From contig NZ_CP137573.1 in NCBI RefSeq assembly GCF_033343995.1, positions 4,931,001-4,995,000 of the forward strand: DNA of 64,000 bases, given 5' to 3'. Position 1 is the stretch's first letter, and each line of letters begins with the position of its first letter. The position numbers were made by a program, and so were the translations under genes. The DNA comes from Streptomyces sp. HUAS YS2. Lineage in GTDB: Bacteria; Actinomycetota; Actinomycetes; Streptomycetales; Streptomycetaceae. Positions 17,258 to 25,241 of this stretch are shown one piece after another. The notes beneath the pieces were generated by a model. It had not been told where the DNA came from and searched no databases. It saw only the letters and a list, made by a program, of their open reading frames with translations.

Positions 17258-18982
17258 GTGCGGCCAATCGGCAGCAAGTACCTGCTCGAGGAGCCGCTCG
17301 GCCGCGGCGCCACGGGCACCGTCTGGCGAGCCCGCCAGCGTGAGGCGGCGGGCGCCGAGGCGGCCGTGCCGGGCCAGCCAGGGGAGACCGTGGCGATCAA
17401 GGTCCTCAAGGAGGAGCTGGCCAACGACGCGGACATCGTCATGCGCTTCCTGCGCGAGCGGTCCGTGCTGCTCCGGCTCACCCACCCCAACATCGTGCGG
17501 ACCCGTGACCTGGTCGTCGAGGGCGACGTCCTCGCCCTGGTGATGGACCTGGTCGAGGGTCCCGACCTGCACCGTTACATCCGGGAGAACGGCCCGCTCA
17601 CGCCGGTCGCCGCCGCCCTGCTCACCGCGCAGATCGCCGACGCGCTGGCCGCCAGCCACGCCGACGGCGTGGTCCACCGCGACCTCAAGCCGGCCAACGT
17701 CCTGCTCGACGAGCGCGACGGCCAGATGCACCCGATGCTCACCGACTTCGGCATCGCGCGCCTCGCAGACTCCCCGGGCCTGACCCGCACCCACGAGTTC
17801 GTCGGCACCCCCGCGTACGTCGCCCCCGAGTCGGCCGAGGGCCGCCCGCAGACCTCCGCCGTGGACATCTACGGCGCCGGCATCCTGCTGTACGAGCTGG
17901 TCACCGGCCGTCCCCCGTTCGCCGGCGGCACCGCGCTCGAAGTCCTGCACCGGCACCTCAGCGAGGACCCGCGCCGCCCCTCCACCGTCCCGGCCCCGCT
18001 GTGGACGGTCATAGAGCGCTGCCTCAGCAAGGACCCCGCCCGCCGGCCCAGCGCCCAGAACCTGGCCCGCGGCCTGCGCACGGTCGCCGCCGGCATCGGC
18101 GTGCACGCCAACCCGGCCCAGATCGAGGCCGCCGAGGGCGTCGGCGCGCTGCTCGCGCCCGACCCGGCGCCCGCGCCCGTCCCGGAGCCCCCCGTGGCCC
18201 CCGGCTCCGCCGACGCCACCCAGGTCCTGCCGAGCGGCGCCGCCGCCCCTCTGTACGACCCCGGCGCCGCGACCAGCGTCATGCCGATGAACGCGGCCGG
18301 GGCCGACGACGCGACCTCGGTCATGCCGCCCGTACCGCCGCGCCCGGACGGCCCGCCGCAGCCGCGCCCGGAGGACCCGCACCCCTGGCAGAACCAGCTC
18401 CAGGGCGTCCGGGACCGCAACGAGCAGACCCAGGTCCAGTACCTGGACCCGAACGACGACCCGCTGCGCCGCCGCCCTCAGCGACGCCCCACGCAGCCCC
18501 CGCCGTACCAGCCCCAGCAGCCGCAGCCGTACCAGCAGCAGCCGCAGGCCCAGCCGTACCAGCAGCAGGGACAGCGCTACCAGCAGCAGCAGCGCCCGCC
18601 GCAGCGCCAGCAGCCGCCGCAGCGACAGCAGTACGCGCCGCCGCCCCAGCAGCAGTACGCGCCGCCGCAGCCGCCGCCCCAGCAGCCCGCGCCCCGTCCG
18701 CCGCGCGAGCCGCGTGCGCCGCGGCAGCGCAGCGCCAACCCGATGCGCATCCCCGGGCTCGGCTGCCTGAAGGGCTGCCTGTTCATGATCGTGATCGTGG
18801 TGGTCGCGGGCTGGCTGATCTGGGAGTTCACCGGGCTGCAGGACCTGGTCGCCGAGGGCAAGGGCTACTGGGAGGCGATCGGCGACGGCATCGACTCGTT
18901 CACCAACTGGATCGACGAGATCACCAGCACCGCCGACAACGTCTCCGGCGGTGGCGGATCCACCGGCGGTACGGGGCAGTAA
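17258..18982 (+). CDS. pkaA: membrane Ser/Thr protein kinase PkaA-like
   Basis: A Hanks-type kinase of 574 aa. The Gly-rich loop is GRGATG (15-20), the catalytic Lys is K48, the HRD motif is at 140-142 with DLKPAN, DFG is at 163-165, and the activation segment ends in APE. The kinase domain ends near residue 280. A Pro/Ala linker and a Gln/Pro/Tyr-rich stretch (about 400-480) follow, then one membrane segment (about 506-526, FMIVIVVVAGWLIW) and a 48-residue outer tail without PASTA repeats. The start is GTG at 17258, 8 bp after GGGAG. It is followed by a second kinase and then prfB, as I recall for pkaA-pkaB in S. coelicolor. Likely substrates include its divergent FHA neighbour (inference). 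Confidence 0.9.
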   Translation: MRPIGSKYLLEEPLGRGATGTVWRARQREAAGAEAAVPGQPGETVAIKVLKEELANDADIVMRFLRERSVLLRLTHPNIVRTRDLVVEGDVLALVMDLVEGPDLHRYIRENGPLTPVAAALLTAQIADALAASHADGVVHRDLKPANVLLDERDGQMHPMLTDFGIARLADSPGLTRTHEFVGTPAYVAPESAEGRPQTSAVDIYGAGILLYELVTGRPPFAGGTALEVLHRHLSEDPRRPSTVPAPLWTVIERCLSKDPARRPSAQNLARGLRTVAAGIGVHANPAQIEAAEGVGALLAPDPAPAPVPEPPVAPGSADATQVLPSGAAAPLYDPGAATSVMPMNAAGADDATSVMPPVPPRPDGPPQPRPEDPHPWQNQLQGVRDRNEQTQVQYLDPNDDPLRRRPQRRPTQPPPYQPQQPQPYQQQPQAQPYQQQGQRYQQQQRPPQRQQPPQRQQYAPPPQQQYAPPQPPPQQPAPRPPREPRAPRQRSANPMRIPGLGCLKGCLFMIVIVVVAGWLIWEFTGLQDLVAEGKGYWEAIGDGIDSFTNWIDEITSTADNVSGGGGSTGGTGQ

Positions 18983-19119
18983 CCGGCGGTACGGAGCGGT
19001 TCGAGCCGCTGACTCTGCCGATTTGTCGACTTCCGGGGGGTGAATTCCGCCCGGGAGTCGAGACCGGCGACTGAGGCCGCGTAACTTTGACGCGAACTCC
19101 AGCCGCTGAGGGAGCAGTC

Positions 19120-20367
19120 TTGGCACGGAAAATCGGCAGCCGCTACACCGCCCACCAGATCCTCGGGCGGGGCAGCGCCGGCACGGTGTGGCTCGGCGAG
19201 GGCCCCGAGGGGCCCGTCGCCATCAAGCTGCTGCGCGAGGACCTGGCCTCCGACCAGGAGCTCGTCGGGCGCTTCGTCCAGGAGCGCACGGCCCTGCTCG
19301 GACTCGACCACCCCCGCGTCGTCGCGGTCCGCGACCTCGTCGTCGACGGCAACGACCTGGCCCTCGTCATGGACCTGGTCCGCGGCACCGACCTGCGCAC
19401 CCGGCTCGACCGCGAGCGCCGGCTCGCCCCCGAGGCCGCCGTCGCGATCATCGCCGACGTCGCCGACGGCCTGGCCGCCGCGCACGCCGCGGGGGTCGTG
19501 CACCGCGACGTCAAGCCCGAGAACATCCTGCTCGACATGGAGGGCCCGCTCGGCCCCGGCGGCGCGCACCCCGCGCTCCTGACCGACTTCGGCGTCGCCA
19601 AGCTGATCGACACCCCGCGCCGCACCAAGGCGACCCGCATCATCGGCACCCCCGACTACCTGGCCCCCGAGATCGTCGAGGGCCTGCCGCCGCGGGCCGC
19701 GGTCGACATCTACGCCCTCGCCACCGTCCTGTACGAGCTCCTGGCCGGCTTCACGCCCTTCGGCGGCGGGCACCCGGGCGCCGTGCTGCGCCGGCACGTC
19801 ACCGAGACCGTCGTCCCGCTCCCCGGCATCCCCGAGGAGCTGTGGCAGCTGATCGTCCAGTGCCTGGCCAAGGCGCCCGCCTCCCGGCTGCGCGCCTCCG
19901 AGCTGGCCACCCGGCTGCGCGACGTCCTGCCGCTGCTGGCGGGCATCCCGCCGCTGGACGTCGACGAGCCGGACGCCGAGCCGACCTCCGCCGAGTCGTA
20001 CGAGGACGAGCAGCACGCCACCGGTACGGGCACCGGCACCGGCGCCGCGGCCCCGCGCCGGGCGTCCGTCCCGCTCGTCCCCGGCGCCTCCCCGGACTCC
20101 AACCGGGACACCCACACCTCGATGCGCGTCCCGGCCCCCGACGAGCTGTCCGGCGGCCCGCTCGGCACCGCCCGCGCCCCGCGCCCCGCCGGGGCCCGCC
20201 GGCCGGGCTCCGCCCGGCACAAGGCGGAGGCGGTGCGCAAGCGCCGCATCACGCTCACGGTGGCCGCGGTGGTGCTCGCCGCGGCGGTCGGCGCCGGCGG
20301 GTACCTGGCGACGAGCGGCGACGACGGGGGCGCGCCGCAGGACTCGAAGCAGACGACACAGCCGTAG
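19120..20367 (+). CDS. pkaB: membrane Ser/Thr protein kinase PkaB-like
   Basis: A 415-aa Hanks-type kinase. Motifs are GRGSAG (16-21), K36, HRD (128-130) with DVKPEN, DFG (156-158) and APE. The domain ends near residue 270. A Thr/Gly-rich linker follows, with one membrane segment near 377-397 and a short outer tail of about 18 residues. The TTG at 19120 was chosen because GAGGGAG lies 5 bp before it and the kinase domain begins at once (ARKIGSRYT). An upstream TTG at 19087 lacks a ribosome-binding site. The gene starts 137 bp after pkaA, so the two may be co-transcribed. Neither kinase carries a recognisable outer sensor domain. Confidence 0.9.
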   Translation: MARKIGSRYTAHQILGRGSAGTVWLGEGPEGPVAIKLLREDLASDQELVGRFVQERTALLGLDHPRVVAVRDLVVDGNDLALVMDLVRGTDLRTRLDRERRLAPEAAVAIIADVADGLAAAHAAGVVHRDVKPENILLDMEGPLGPGGAHPALLTDFGVAKLIDTPRRTKATRIIGTPDYLAPEIVEGLPPRAAVDIYALATVLYELLAGFTPFGGGHPGAVLRRHVTETVVPLPGIPEELWQLIVQCLAKAPASRLRASELATRLRDVLPLLAGIPPLDVDEPDAEPTSAESYEDEQHATGTGTGTGAAAPRRASVPLVPGASPDSNRDTHTSMRVPAPDELSGGPLGTARAPRPAGARRPGSARHKAEAVRKRRITLTVAAVVLAAAVGAGGYLATSGDDGGAPQDSKQTTQP

Positions 20368-20415
20368 GGAGGGGGCCCGGACCCATAGGAGGTCCGGCTC
20401 CTTGCGCGGAGCCGT

Positions 20416-20421
20416 TACGCT
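20416..20421 (+). promoter_or_regulatory. candidate -10 box (TACGCT) for prfB
   Basis: TTACGCTGGACG precedes the GTG start with a 6-bp gap from the -10 box and no Shine-Dalgarno sequence. Nearly the same string precedes the MFS gene at 54560. Confidence 0.45.
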
Positions 20422-20427
20422 GGACGC

Positions 20428-21534
20428 GTGGCAGTCGTCGACGTATCCGAAGAGCTGAAGTCCCTCTCCTCGACCATGGGGTCGATCGAGGCCGTCCTGG
20501 ACCTCGACAAACTGAGGGCAGACATCGCCGTGCTCGAGGAGCAGGCCGCCGCGCCGTCCCTGTGGGACGACCCGGAGGCCGCCCAGAAGATCACGAGCAA
20601 GCTTTCGCACCTCCAGGCGGAGGTCCGCAAGGCCGAGGCGCTGCGCGGCCGCATCGACGACCTCAGCGTGCTCTTCGAGCTCGCCGAGGAGATGGACGAC
20701 CCGGACACCCGCGCCGAGGCCGAGACCGAGCTCGCCGCCGTCCGCAAGGCGCTGGACGAGATGGAGGTCCGCACCCTCCTGTCCGGCGAGTACGACGAGC
20801 GCGAGGCGCTGGTCAACATCCGTGCCGAGGCCGGCGGCGTCGACGCCTCCGACTTCGCGGAGCGCCTGCAGCGCATGTACCTGCGCTGGGCGGAGCGCCA
20901 CGGCTACTCGACCGAGGTCTACGAGACGTCGTACGCGGAAGAGGCCGGCATCAAGTCGACCACCTTCGTGGTGAAGGCCCCCTACGCCTACGGCACGCTC
21001 TCCGTGGAGCAGGGCACGCACCGCCTGGTCCGCATCTCCCCGTTCGACAACCAGGGCCGTCGCCAGACGTCCTTCGCGGGCGTCGAGATCCTCCCGGTCG
21101 TCGAGTCGTCCGACCACGTCGAGATCGACGAGTCCGACCTGCGCGTGGACGTGTACCGCGCGTCGGGCCCCGGCGGCCAGGGCGTCAACACCACGGACTC
21201 CGCGGTCCGCATCACGCACATCCCGACCGGCATCGTGGTCTCCTGCCAGAACGAGCGCTCGCAGATCCAGAACAAGGCCAGCGCCATGAACGTCCTCCAG
21301 GCGAAGCTCCTGGAGCGCCAGCGCCAGGAGGAGCGCGCCAAGATGGACGCCCTCAAGGGCGACGGCGGCAGCTCGTGGGGCAACCAGATGCGCTCGTACG
21401 TCCTGCACCCGTACCAGATGGTCAAGGACCTCCGCACGGAGTTCGAGGTCGGCAACCCCCAGTCCGTCCTGGACGGCGAGATCGACGGCTTCCTGGAGGC
21501 CGGCATCCGCTGGCGCAAGCAGACGGAGAAGTAA
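20428..21534 (+). CDS. prfB: peptide chain release factor 2
   Basis: Terminates translation at UGA and UAA. The 368-aa protein has the tripeptide anticodon SPF at 204-206, the marker of RF2, and GGQ at 249-251 for peptidyl-tRNA hydrolysis. The reading frame is continuous from the GTG start. There is no in-frame TGA near codon 26, so the programmed frameshift that autoregulates prfB in many bacteria is absent. A TACGCT box 6 bp before the start and no ribosome-binding site suggest a leaderless mRNA. It lies 60 bp after pkaB and ends at a bidirectional terminator. Confidence 0.97.
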   Translation: MAVVDVSEELKSLSSTMGSIEAVLDLDKLRADIAVLEEQAAAPSLWDDPEAAQKITSKLSHLQAEVRKAEALRGRIDDLSVLFELAEEMDDPDTRAEAETELAAVRKALDEMEVRTLLSGEYDEREALVNIRAEAGGVDASDFAERLQRMYLRWAERHGYSTEVYETSYAEEAGIKSTTFVVKAPYAYGTLSVEQGTHRLVRISPFDNQGRRQTSFAGVEILPVVESSDHVEIDESDLRVDVYRASGPGGQGVNTTDSAVRITHIPTGIVVSCQNERSQIQNKASAMNVLQAKLLERQRQEERAKMDALKGDGGSSWGNQMRSYVLHPYQMVKDLRTEFEVGNPQSVLDGEIDGFLEAGIRWRKQTEK

Positions 21535-21551
21535 CTCTCCCTCACGCCCGT

Positions 21552-21596
21552 ACGACGACGGCGCCGACCCCTGATGGGGGCCGGCGCCGTAGTCGT
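21552..21596. terminator. bidirectional terminator, prfB / PIN gene
   Basis: The arms ACGACGACGGCGCC and GGCGCCGTAGTCGT (one mismatch) enclose a CCCC/GGGG inner stem. It lies between the convergent genes and touches the stop codon of the PIN toxin gene. Confidence 0.75.
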
Positions 21597-22039
21597 CACA
21601 GAGGCAGATCGTCCGGCAGGACGCGGAAGGCCTTGTGGCGCCCAAGGGGTCGCAGCGCACGGAAGTCGCGCCGGTCGAGCGTGAGCACGGCATCGGTGTC
21701 GTAGTCGGCGGCGAGCGCCACGTTCACTGCATCAGCGAGATCCAGGTCGAGCGCGGAGTGCCGCGCCCGCAGGGACTGCGCGGCCCCAAGATGGTGCTCG
21801 GTGACCTCTGGCACCGTGACCCGCCCGCGCCGCATCCAGAGCCGGATGTCGTCCACGGCACTCATGGCCGCTTCCCTGCCCAGCTCACGTGTCGCGACAT
21901 GGTCGAGCTCGGCGAGCAGCAGCGGCGACATGACCAGCAGCCCGGCGGCCATGATCGCCTCGTTCGCACCGCGATGCTCGGGGTGCGTCGAGTCGAGCGC
22001 CGCGATCAGCCCGGACGTGTCGGCCACGACGATGATCAC
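21596..22039 (-). CDS. PIN-domain ribonuclease toxin (VapC-like)
   Basis: A 147-aa single PIN domain. The metal-binding acids are visible: Asp in VVADTSG near the N-terminus, Glu in LLLAELDHV, Asp in DLDLADAVNVA, and Asp in LTLDRRDF. VapC-type toxins cut specific RNAs, often tRNA or rRNA; the target here is unknown. Its ATG overlaps the stop of the upstream antitoxin gene by 4 bp (ATGA), the usual toxin-antitoxin arrangement. GC content is somewhat lower and codon use less biased than in the neighbouring core genes, which fits later acquisition. It could also be a domesticated pair. Confidence 0.88.
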   Translation of the reverse strand: MIIVVADTSGLIAALDSTHPEHRGANEAIMAAGLLVMSPLLLAELDHVATRELGREAAMSAVDDIRLWMRRGRVTVPEVTEHHLGAAQSLRARHSALDLDLADAVNVALAADYDTDAVLTLDRRDFRALRPLGRHKAFRVLPDDLPL

Positions 22040-22290
22040 GCGGCGGTACCGCGCTCCCGCTCGGCCGCGTCGGCCACGGCGTCACGTACGTCGCTCTTGG
22101 CCGGGGTGCGCCCGGAGCCCTGGAAGGTACGGGAGAACAGCGGTTCATCCCAGACTCGATTGGCCATCGCGGCGAGGTGGATCCCCTGCCGGATGATCTC
22201 CGCCTCACTGATGCCGCGTCGCTTCGCGGCTTCCTTGATGATGGCGAGGTCTTCGGGGTCGGCGTAGACGTTCGTCCGTTTCATCGACAT
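22036..22290 (-). CDS. ribbon-helix-helix antitoxin (VapB/CopG-like)
   Basis: An 84-aa protein. Residues 3-45 (KRTNVYADPEDLAIIKEAAK, then RRGISEAEIIRQGI) form a ribbon-helix-helix fold that binds DNA as a dimer. The C-terminal tail should wrap the toxin. The start is ambiguous: ATG at 22290 gives MSMKRTNVY, while ATG codons at 22284 and 22308 are also in frame and none has a good ribosome-binding site. It is translationally coupled to the PIN toxin and probably represses its own promoter with it. Confidence 0.85.
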   Translation of the reverse strand: MSMKRTNVYADPEDLAIIKEAAKRRGISEAEIIRQGIHLAAMANRVWDEPLFSRTFQGSGRTPAKSDVRDAVADAAERERGTAA

Positions 22291-22418
22291 GTACCAAAGG
22301 TAGTCCATGTGCCGGATTGATGTATTGCGCGTCGGATGCTCAAGTCCTCCAGTGCTGCCCTTGCCGCCGCGCGCACGCTCGTTGAGCATGTTTTCTCTCA
22401 AGGGCGGAGGTGGCTTCG

Positions 22419-22862
22419 TTGGGGCGAACTGGCCGGGCTTCGGCTGTCGTTGGGCTGATGCTGGTGGTCTCCTGTACGGCGGGCCCGGAGTCGGCGACGG
22501 TGAGGGACGCGGAACTCGTCGGCACCTGGGTGGATGAGTCCGGAGGGCGACTGGAGTTGGCGCAGGATCGGACCTTCCGTACGAAGGGGCTGCGGATCCA
22601 CTCCGGCATCTATCCGGAATGCCCTGACGGCGATACCGAAGGGACTTGGGCCTTCTTCGTCGAGGACGGCGACTCGGCCTGGTCCTCGAGCGATGCGGTG
22701 TCCGGCCGCTCCGTCGCGCTGCAGTTCCGCGGAGTCGGACAGGGTGGCTGCAACCTGTCCGCCGATGTCGTGAAAGGCGGGGAGGAGCTGTGTCTCACCG
22801 ACGACCAGGACGACTTGTGCGGGGTGGGGGCGGGGTTCTCACGGAAGCCCGACAGCCGCTGA
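22419..22862 (+). CDS. small putative lipoprotein, function unknown
   Basis: About 147 aa. The N-terminus has a charged start, a hydrophobic stretch (AVVGLMLVV) and a lipobox-like VVSC, so export and lipid attachment are likely. The mature part begins TAGPESATVRDAELVGTWVDESG and has the pattern of a small beta-barrel, similar to lipocalin-like secreted proteins of Streptomyces (GTW near the start, a second GTW in the middle). Five Cys remain after the lipobox. I chose TTG at 22419 because GGAGG at 22406-22410 is 8 bp before it; a GTG at 22410 overlaps that ribosome-binding site. I do not recognise the function. Confidence 0.65.
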   Translation: MGRTGRASAVVGLMLVVSCTAGPESATVRDAELVGTWVDESGGRLELAQDRTFRTKGLRIHSGIYPECPDGDTEGTWAFFVEDGDSAWSSSDAVSGRSVALQFRGVGQGGCNLSADVVKGGEELCLTDDQDDLCGVGAGFSRKPDSR

Positions 22863-23228
22863 GGTCGTCGCCCCGTGGTGCCCCCGTAGCGCTACCAGCG
22901 TGCGGCCTGTCGCGCTTGATTCGCGGACGCAAGTGAGGAATTGATGAACCTGGCGCTTTGTCGACACGACAACAGCACTAGAGGAGGCGGAAGTTCCGCG
23001 TTTACGTCACAGTTGCATCCCCGCATGGCGGGCAAGCCGTGAGGTATCGGGCATTGCGCGCGCAACGTGCTTGACGGTGCTTTGAAAACTCGCCAGGCTG
23101 GCGCGTGGCATGCGTATTTCTGGGGCGTGTGTGAACGGGGGCCGGAACCAGTAACGTCGCCGCCTCCCTTGTCCGTTGCCCCGAGCGCTGCTCCAACGAC
23201 GATATGAGCTACTGGGGGTAGCAACCAG
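22863..23228. other. 366-bp intergenic region before the LAETG gene
   Basis: No gene is seen. It contains the perfect palindrome TTGCGCGCGCAA (23054-23065), directly followed by TTGACG (23071-23076), a possible -35 element. It also holds GGAGGCGGAAG near 22983. GC content is lower than around it, as expected for a regulated promoter region. Confidence 0.5.
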
Positions 23229-24014
23229 ATGACGAAGAAGACGCGCGTCCGCGTTGCGCGGATAGCGGCCGGCGCGGTGATCGCCGCCGGTGCGTCGCTC
23301 ACGGCGGCGGGTGCGGCCTCGGCCGTCGGTGTGGACGTCGAGATCGCCGGCCTGAGCGTCGAGGCTCAGCTCGGTGACGAGGACCCCTGCATCCCGGGTT
23401 CGCCCGGCTGCGAGGACACGGACCCGGCTGACCCGGACCCGACCGACCCGAACCCGACGGACCCGGGCCCCACGGACCCGAACCCGACGGACCCGGGCCC
23501 GACCGACCCGAACCCGACGGACCCCGGTCCGACGGACCCGAACCCGACCGACCCGGGCCCCACGGACCCCGGTCCGACGGACCCGGGCCCCACGGACCCG
23601 AACCCGACGGACCCCGGTCCGACGGACCCGGGCCCGACCGACCCCGGTCCGACGGACCCGGGCCCCACGGACCCGAACCCGACGAACCCGGACCCGACCA
23701 ACCCCGGTCCGACGAACCCGGACCCGACCACCCCGGGTACCACCGACCCCAACCCCACCAACCCCGGTGGTGACGGCGGTACGGGTACCTGCACCGTGGA
23801 CCTTGACGGCGCCGAGTGCGTCGACAACAACCCGGGTACCAACAACGCCGGCTCGCAGCCCGTCGAGCAGGGCAAGGCCAAGGAGGAGCTGGCTGAGACC
23901 GGCGCCGCCGAGACCTCGTTCCTGCTGATCGGCGCCGCGACCATGATCGCCGGTGGCATCGGCTTCCGTATGCTGCCGCGTCTGGTCTCCGGTGGCCGTG
24001 GCGCCGCTGCGTAA
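23229..24014 (+). CDS. LAETG cell-wall-anchored surface protein with Asp-Pro repeats
   Basis: A 261-aa exported protein. Residues 1-33 are a signal peptide ending ASAVG. A short mature segment with two Cys (PCIPGSPGC) follows. Residues 65-178 are a stalk of repeated DPNPTDPGPT units. The C-terminus has LAETG, a hydrophobic segment (FLLIGAATMIAGGIGF) and a positive tail. LAxTG is the motif of class E sortases, so the protein should be covalently fixed to the peptidoglycan. With no clear functional domain, it may act as a spacer or surface coat. It is monocistronic with its own terminator. Confidence 0.85.
   Translation: MTKKTRVRVARIAAGAVIAAGASLTAAGAASAVGVDVEIAGLSVEAQLGDEDPCIPGSPGCEDTDPADPDPTDPNPTDPGPTDPNPTDPGPTDPNPTDPGPTDPNPTDPGPTDPGPTDPGPTDPNPTDPGPTDPGPTDPGPTDPGPTDPNPTNPDPTNPGPTNPDPTTPGTTDPNPTNPGGDGGTGTCTVDLDGAECVDNNPGTNNAGSQPVEQGKAKEELAETGAAETSFLLIGAATMIAGGIGFRMLPRLVSGGRGAAA
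23425..23760 (+). repeat. tandem coding repeats, DPNPTDPGPT stalk
   Basis: Degenerate 12- to 24-bp units of the type GACCCGAACCCGACGGACCC encode alternating DPNPT and DPGPT. Copy number probably varies between strains. Confidence 0.85.
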
Positions 24015-24035
24015 GTAAGCGGGCACGCACAGCAG

Positions 24036-24074
24036 AGGGCCGGGGCGACTGTTCCTTCCAGTCGCCCCGGCCCT
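24036..24074. terminator. terminator between LAETG gene and zinc-ribbon gene
   Basis: A perfect 16-bp stem (left arm AGGGCCGGGGCGACTG) with a 7-base loop lies between convergent genes. Confidence 0.85.
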
Positions 24075-24090
24075 TCGCGTACGTCCTGCG

Positions 24091-24285
24091 CTATGCGGTC
24101 TGCAGTGCCGTGATCAGTGCCACCGCCGCCACCAGCGCGATCACCAGTGCCAGGAGCATCGCGGGGGTGAGGCCGCCGAGGGGGCCCTCCTGCTGCATCC
24201 GCTCCCGGTTCGCCCGGCAGACGGGGCAGCGGCCCTCCGCGACGGGCGCCGCGCAGTTGGCGCACACCAGTCGGTCGTAGGTCAT
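24091..24285 (-). CDS. small zinc-ribbon membrane protein
   Basis: A 64-aa protein. CANC and CPVC (about residues 8-21) make a four-Cys zinc ribbon, followed by one membrane segment (TPAMLLALVIALVAAVALI). The ATG at 24285 has a clear ribbon of purines, GGAGAGGAG, just before it; a longer reading up to 24444 lacks such a site. Tail-anchored zinc-ribbon proteins of this kind are common in actinobacteria, without a known role. It is convergent with the LAETG gene and divergent from ftsE. Confidence 0.8.
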   Translation of the reverse strand: MTYDRLVCANCAAPVAEGRCPVCRANRERMQQEGPLGGLTPAMLLALVIALVAAVALITALQTA

Positions 24286-24529
24286 GCGCTCTCCTCTCCC
24301 GAGTCCTCCGCGCGGCGCGTTCTCCGCGTACAACGCTCCGGGGAACGCGACCGTTCCCCTACCACTGTGCCAGCTCTCGAGGCTTTCGGCGCGCCCCGTC
24401 GGATTCCACCCGTTCCGCCCGGAAGGGCATAGAGGATAAATCACTCAAGCGTGGACGGCGACTGCGCGGGCCCTGCCAGGTCGCGTAGTGTCACGCACAC
24501 CCATACTCCCGGCCGACCGTGGTGCACCC

Positions 24530-25219
24530 GTGATCCGATTCGACAGCGTCTCCAAGTCCTATCCGAAGCAGAATCGCCCCGCGCTCCGGGATGTCTCCCT
24601 GGAGATCGAGAAGGGCGAGTTCGTCTTCCTCGTCGGTTCGTCCGGCTCCGGAAAGTCGACCTTCCTTCGGCTGATCCTGCGCGAGGAGCGCGCCAGCCAC
24701 GGCCAGGTGCACGTCCTCGGCAAGGACCTCGCCCGGCTCTCCAACTGGAAGGTGCCGCACATGCGGCGCCAGCTCGGCACCGTCTTCCAGGACTTCCGCC
24801 TGCTGCCCAACAAGACCGTCGCCGAGAACGTGGCCTTCGCCCAGGAGGTCATCGGCAAGCCGCGCGGCGAGATCCGCAAGGCCGTCCCGCAGGTCCTCGA
24901 CCTGGTCGGTCTCGGCGGCAAGGAGGACCGGATGCCCGGCGAGTTGTCCGGCGGTGAGCAGCAACGCGTCGCCATCGCCCGGGCGTTCGTCAACCGGCCG
25001 ATGCTGCTGATCGCGGACGAGCCGACCGGCAACCTGGACCCGCAGACCTCCGTCGGCATCATGAAACTGCTCGACCGCATCAACAGGACAGGGACCACCG
25101 TCGTCATGGCGACCCACGACCAGAACATCGTCGACCAGATGCGCAAGCGCGTCATCGAGCTCGAAGGTGGGCGTCTCGTGCGCGACCAGGCACGCGGCGT
25201 CTACGGATACCAGCACTGA
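24530..25219 (+). CDS. ftsE: cell division ATP-binding protein FtsE
   Basis: The ABC ATPase of the FtsEX complex, which sits at the inner membrane and activates peptidoglycan hydrolases during division and spore septation. The 229-aa protein has Walker A GSSGSGKS (36-43), the signature LSGGEQQ and Walker B LLIADEPTGNLD. I chose the GTG at 24530 because the family starts at IRFD; a reading from 24488 adds 14 residues not expected in FtsE. ftsX follows after 22 bp. A TAGTGT box at 24486-24491 could be the -10 of the operon. Confidence 0.95.
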   Translation: MIRFDSVSKSYPKQNRPALRDVSLEIEKGEFVFLVGSSGSGKSTFLRLILREERASHGQVHVLGKDLARLSNWKVPHMRRQLGTVFQDFRLLPNKTVAENVAFAQEVIGKPRGEIRKAVPQVLDLVGLGGKEDRMPGELSGGEQQRVAIARAFVNRPMLLIADEPTGNLDPQTSVGIMKLLDRINRTGTTVVMATHDQNIVDQMRKRVIELEGGRLVRDQARGVYGYQH

Positions 25220-25241
25220 GCGGGTAGGGGAAAACACAGCC

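Noticed and set aside
16781..19126. FHA-FtsK protein extended by about 780 residues upstream
   Set aside because: The extension runs antisense through pkaA and is only a high-GC open frame; the ATG at 16780 has a ribosome-binding site and starts the domain.
23425..23760. CRISPR-like array
   Set aside because: The repeats are contiguous, in phase with the coding frame and encode the DPNPTDPG stalk; there are no spacers.
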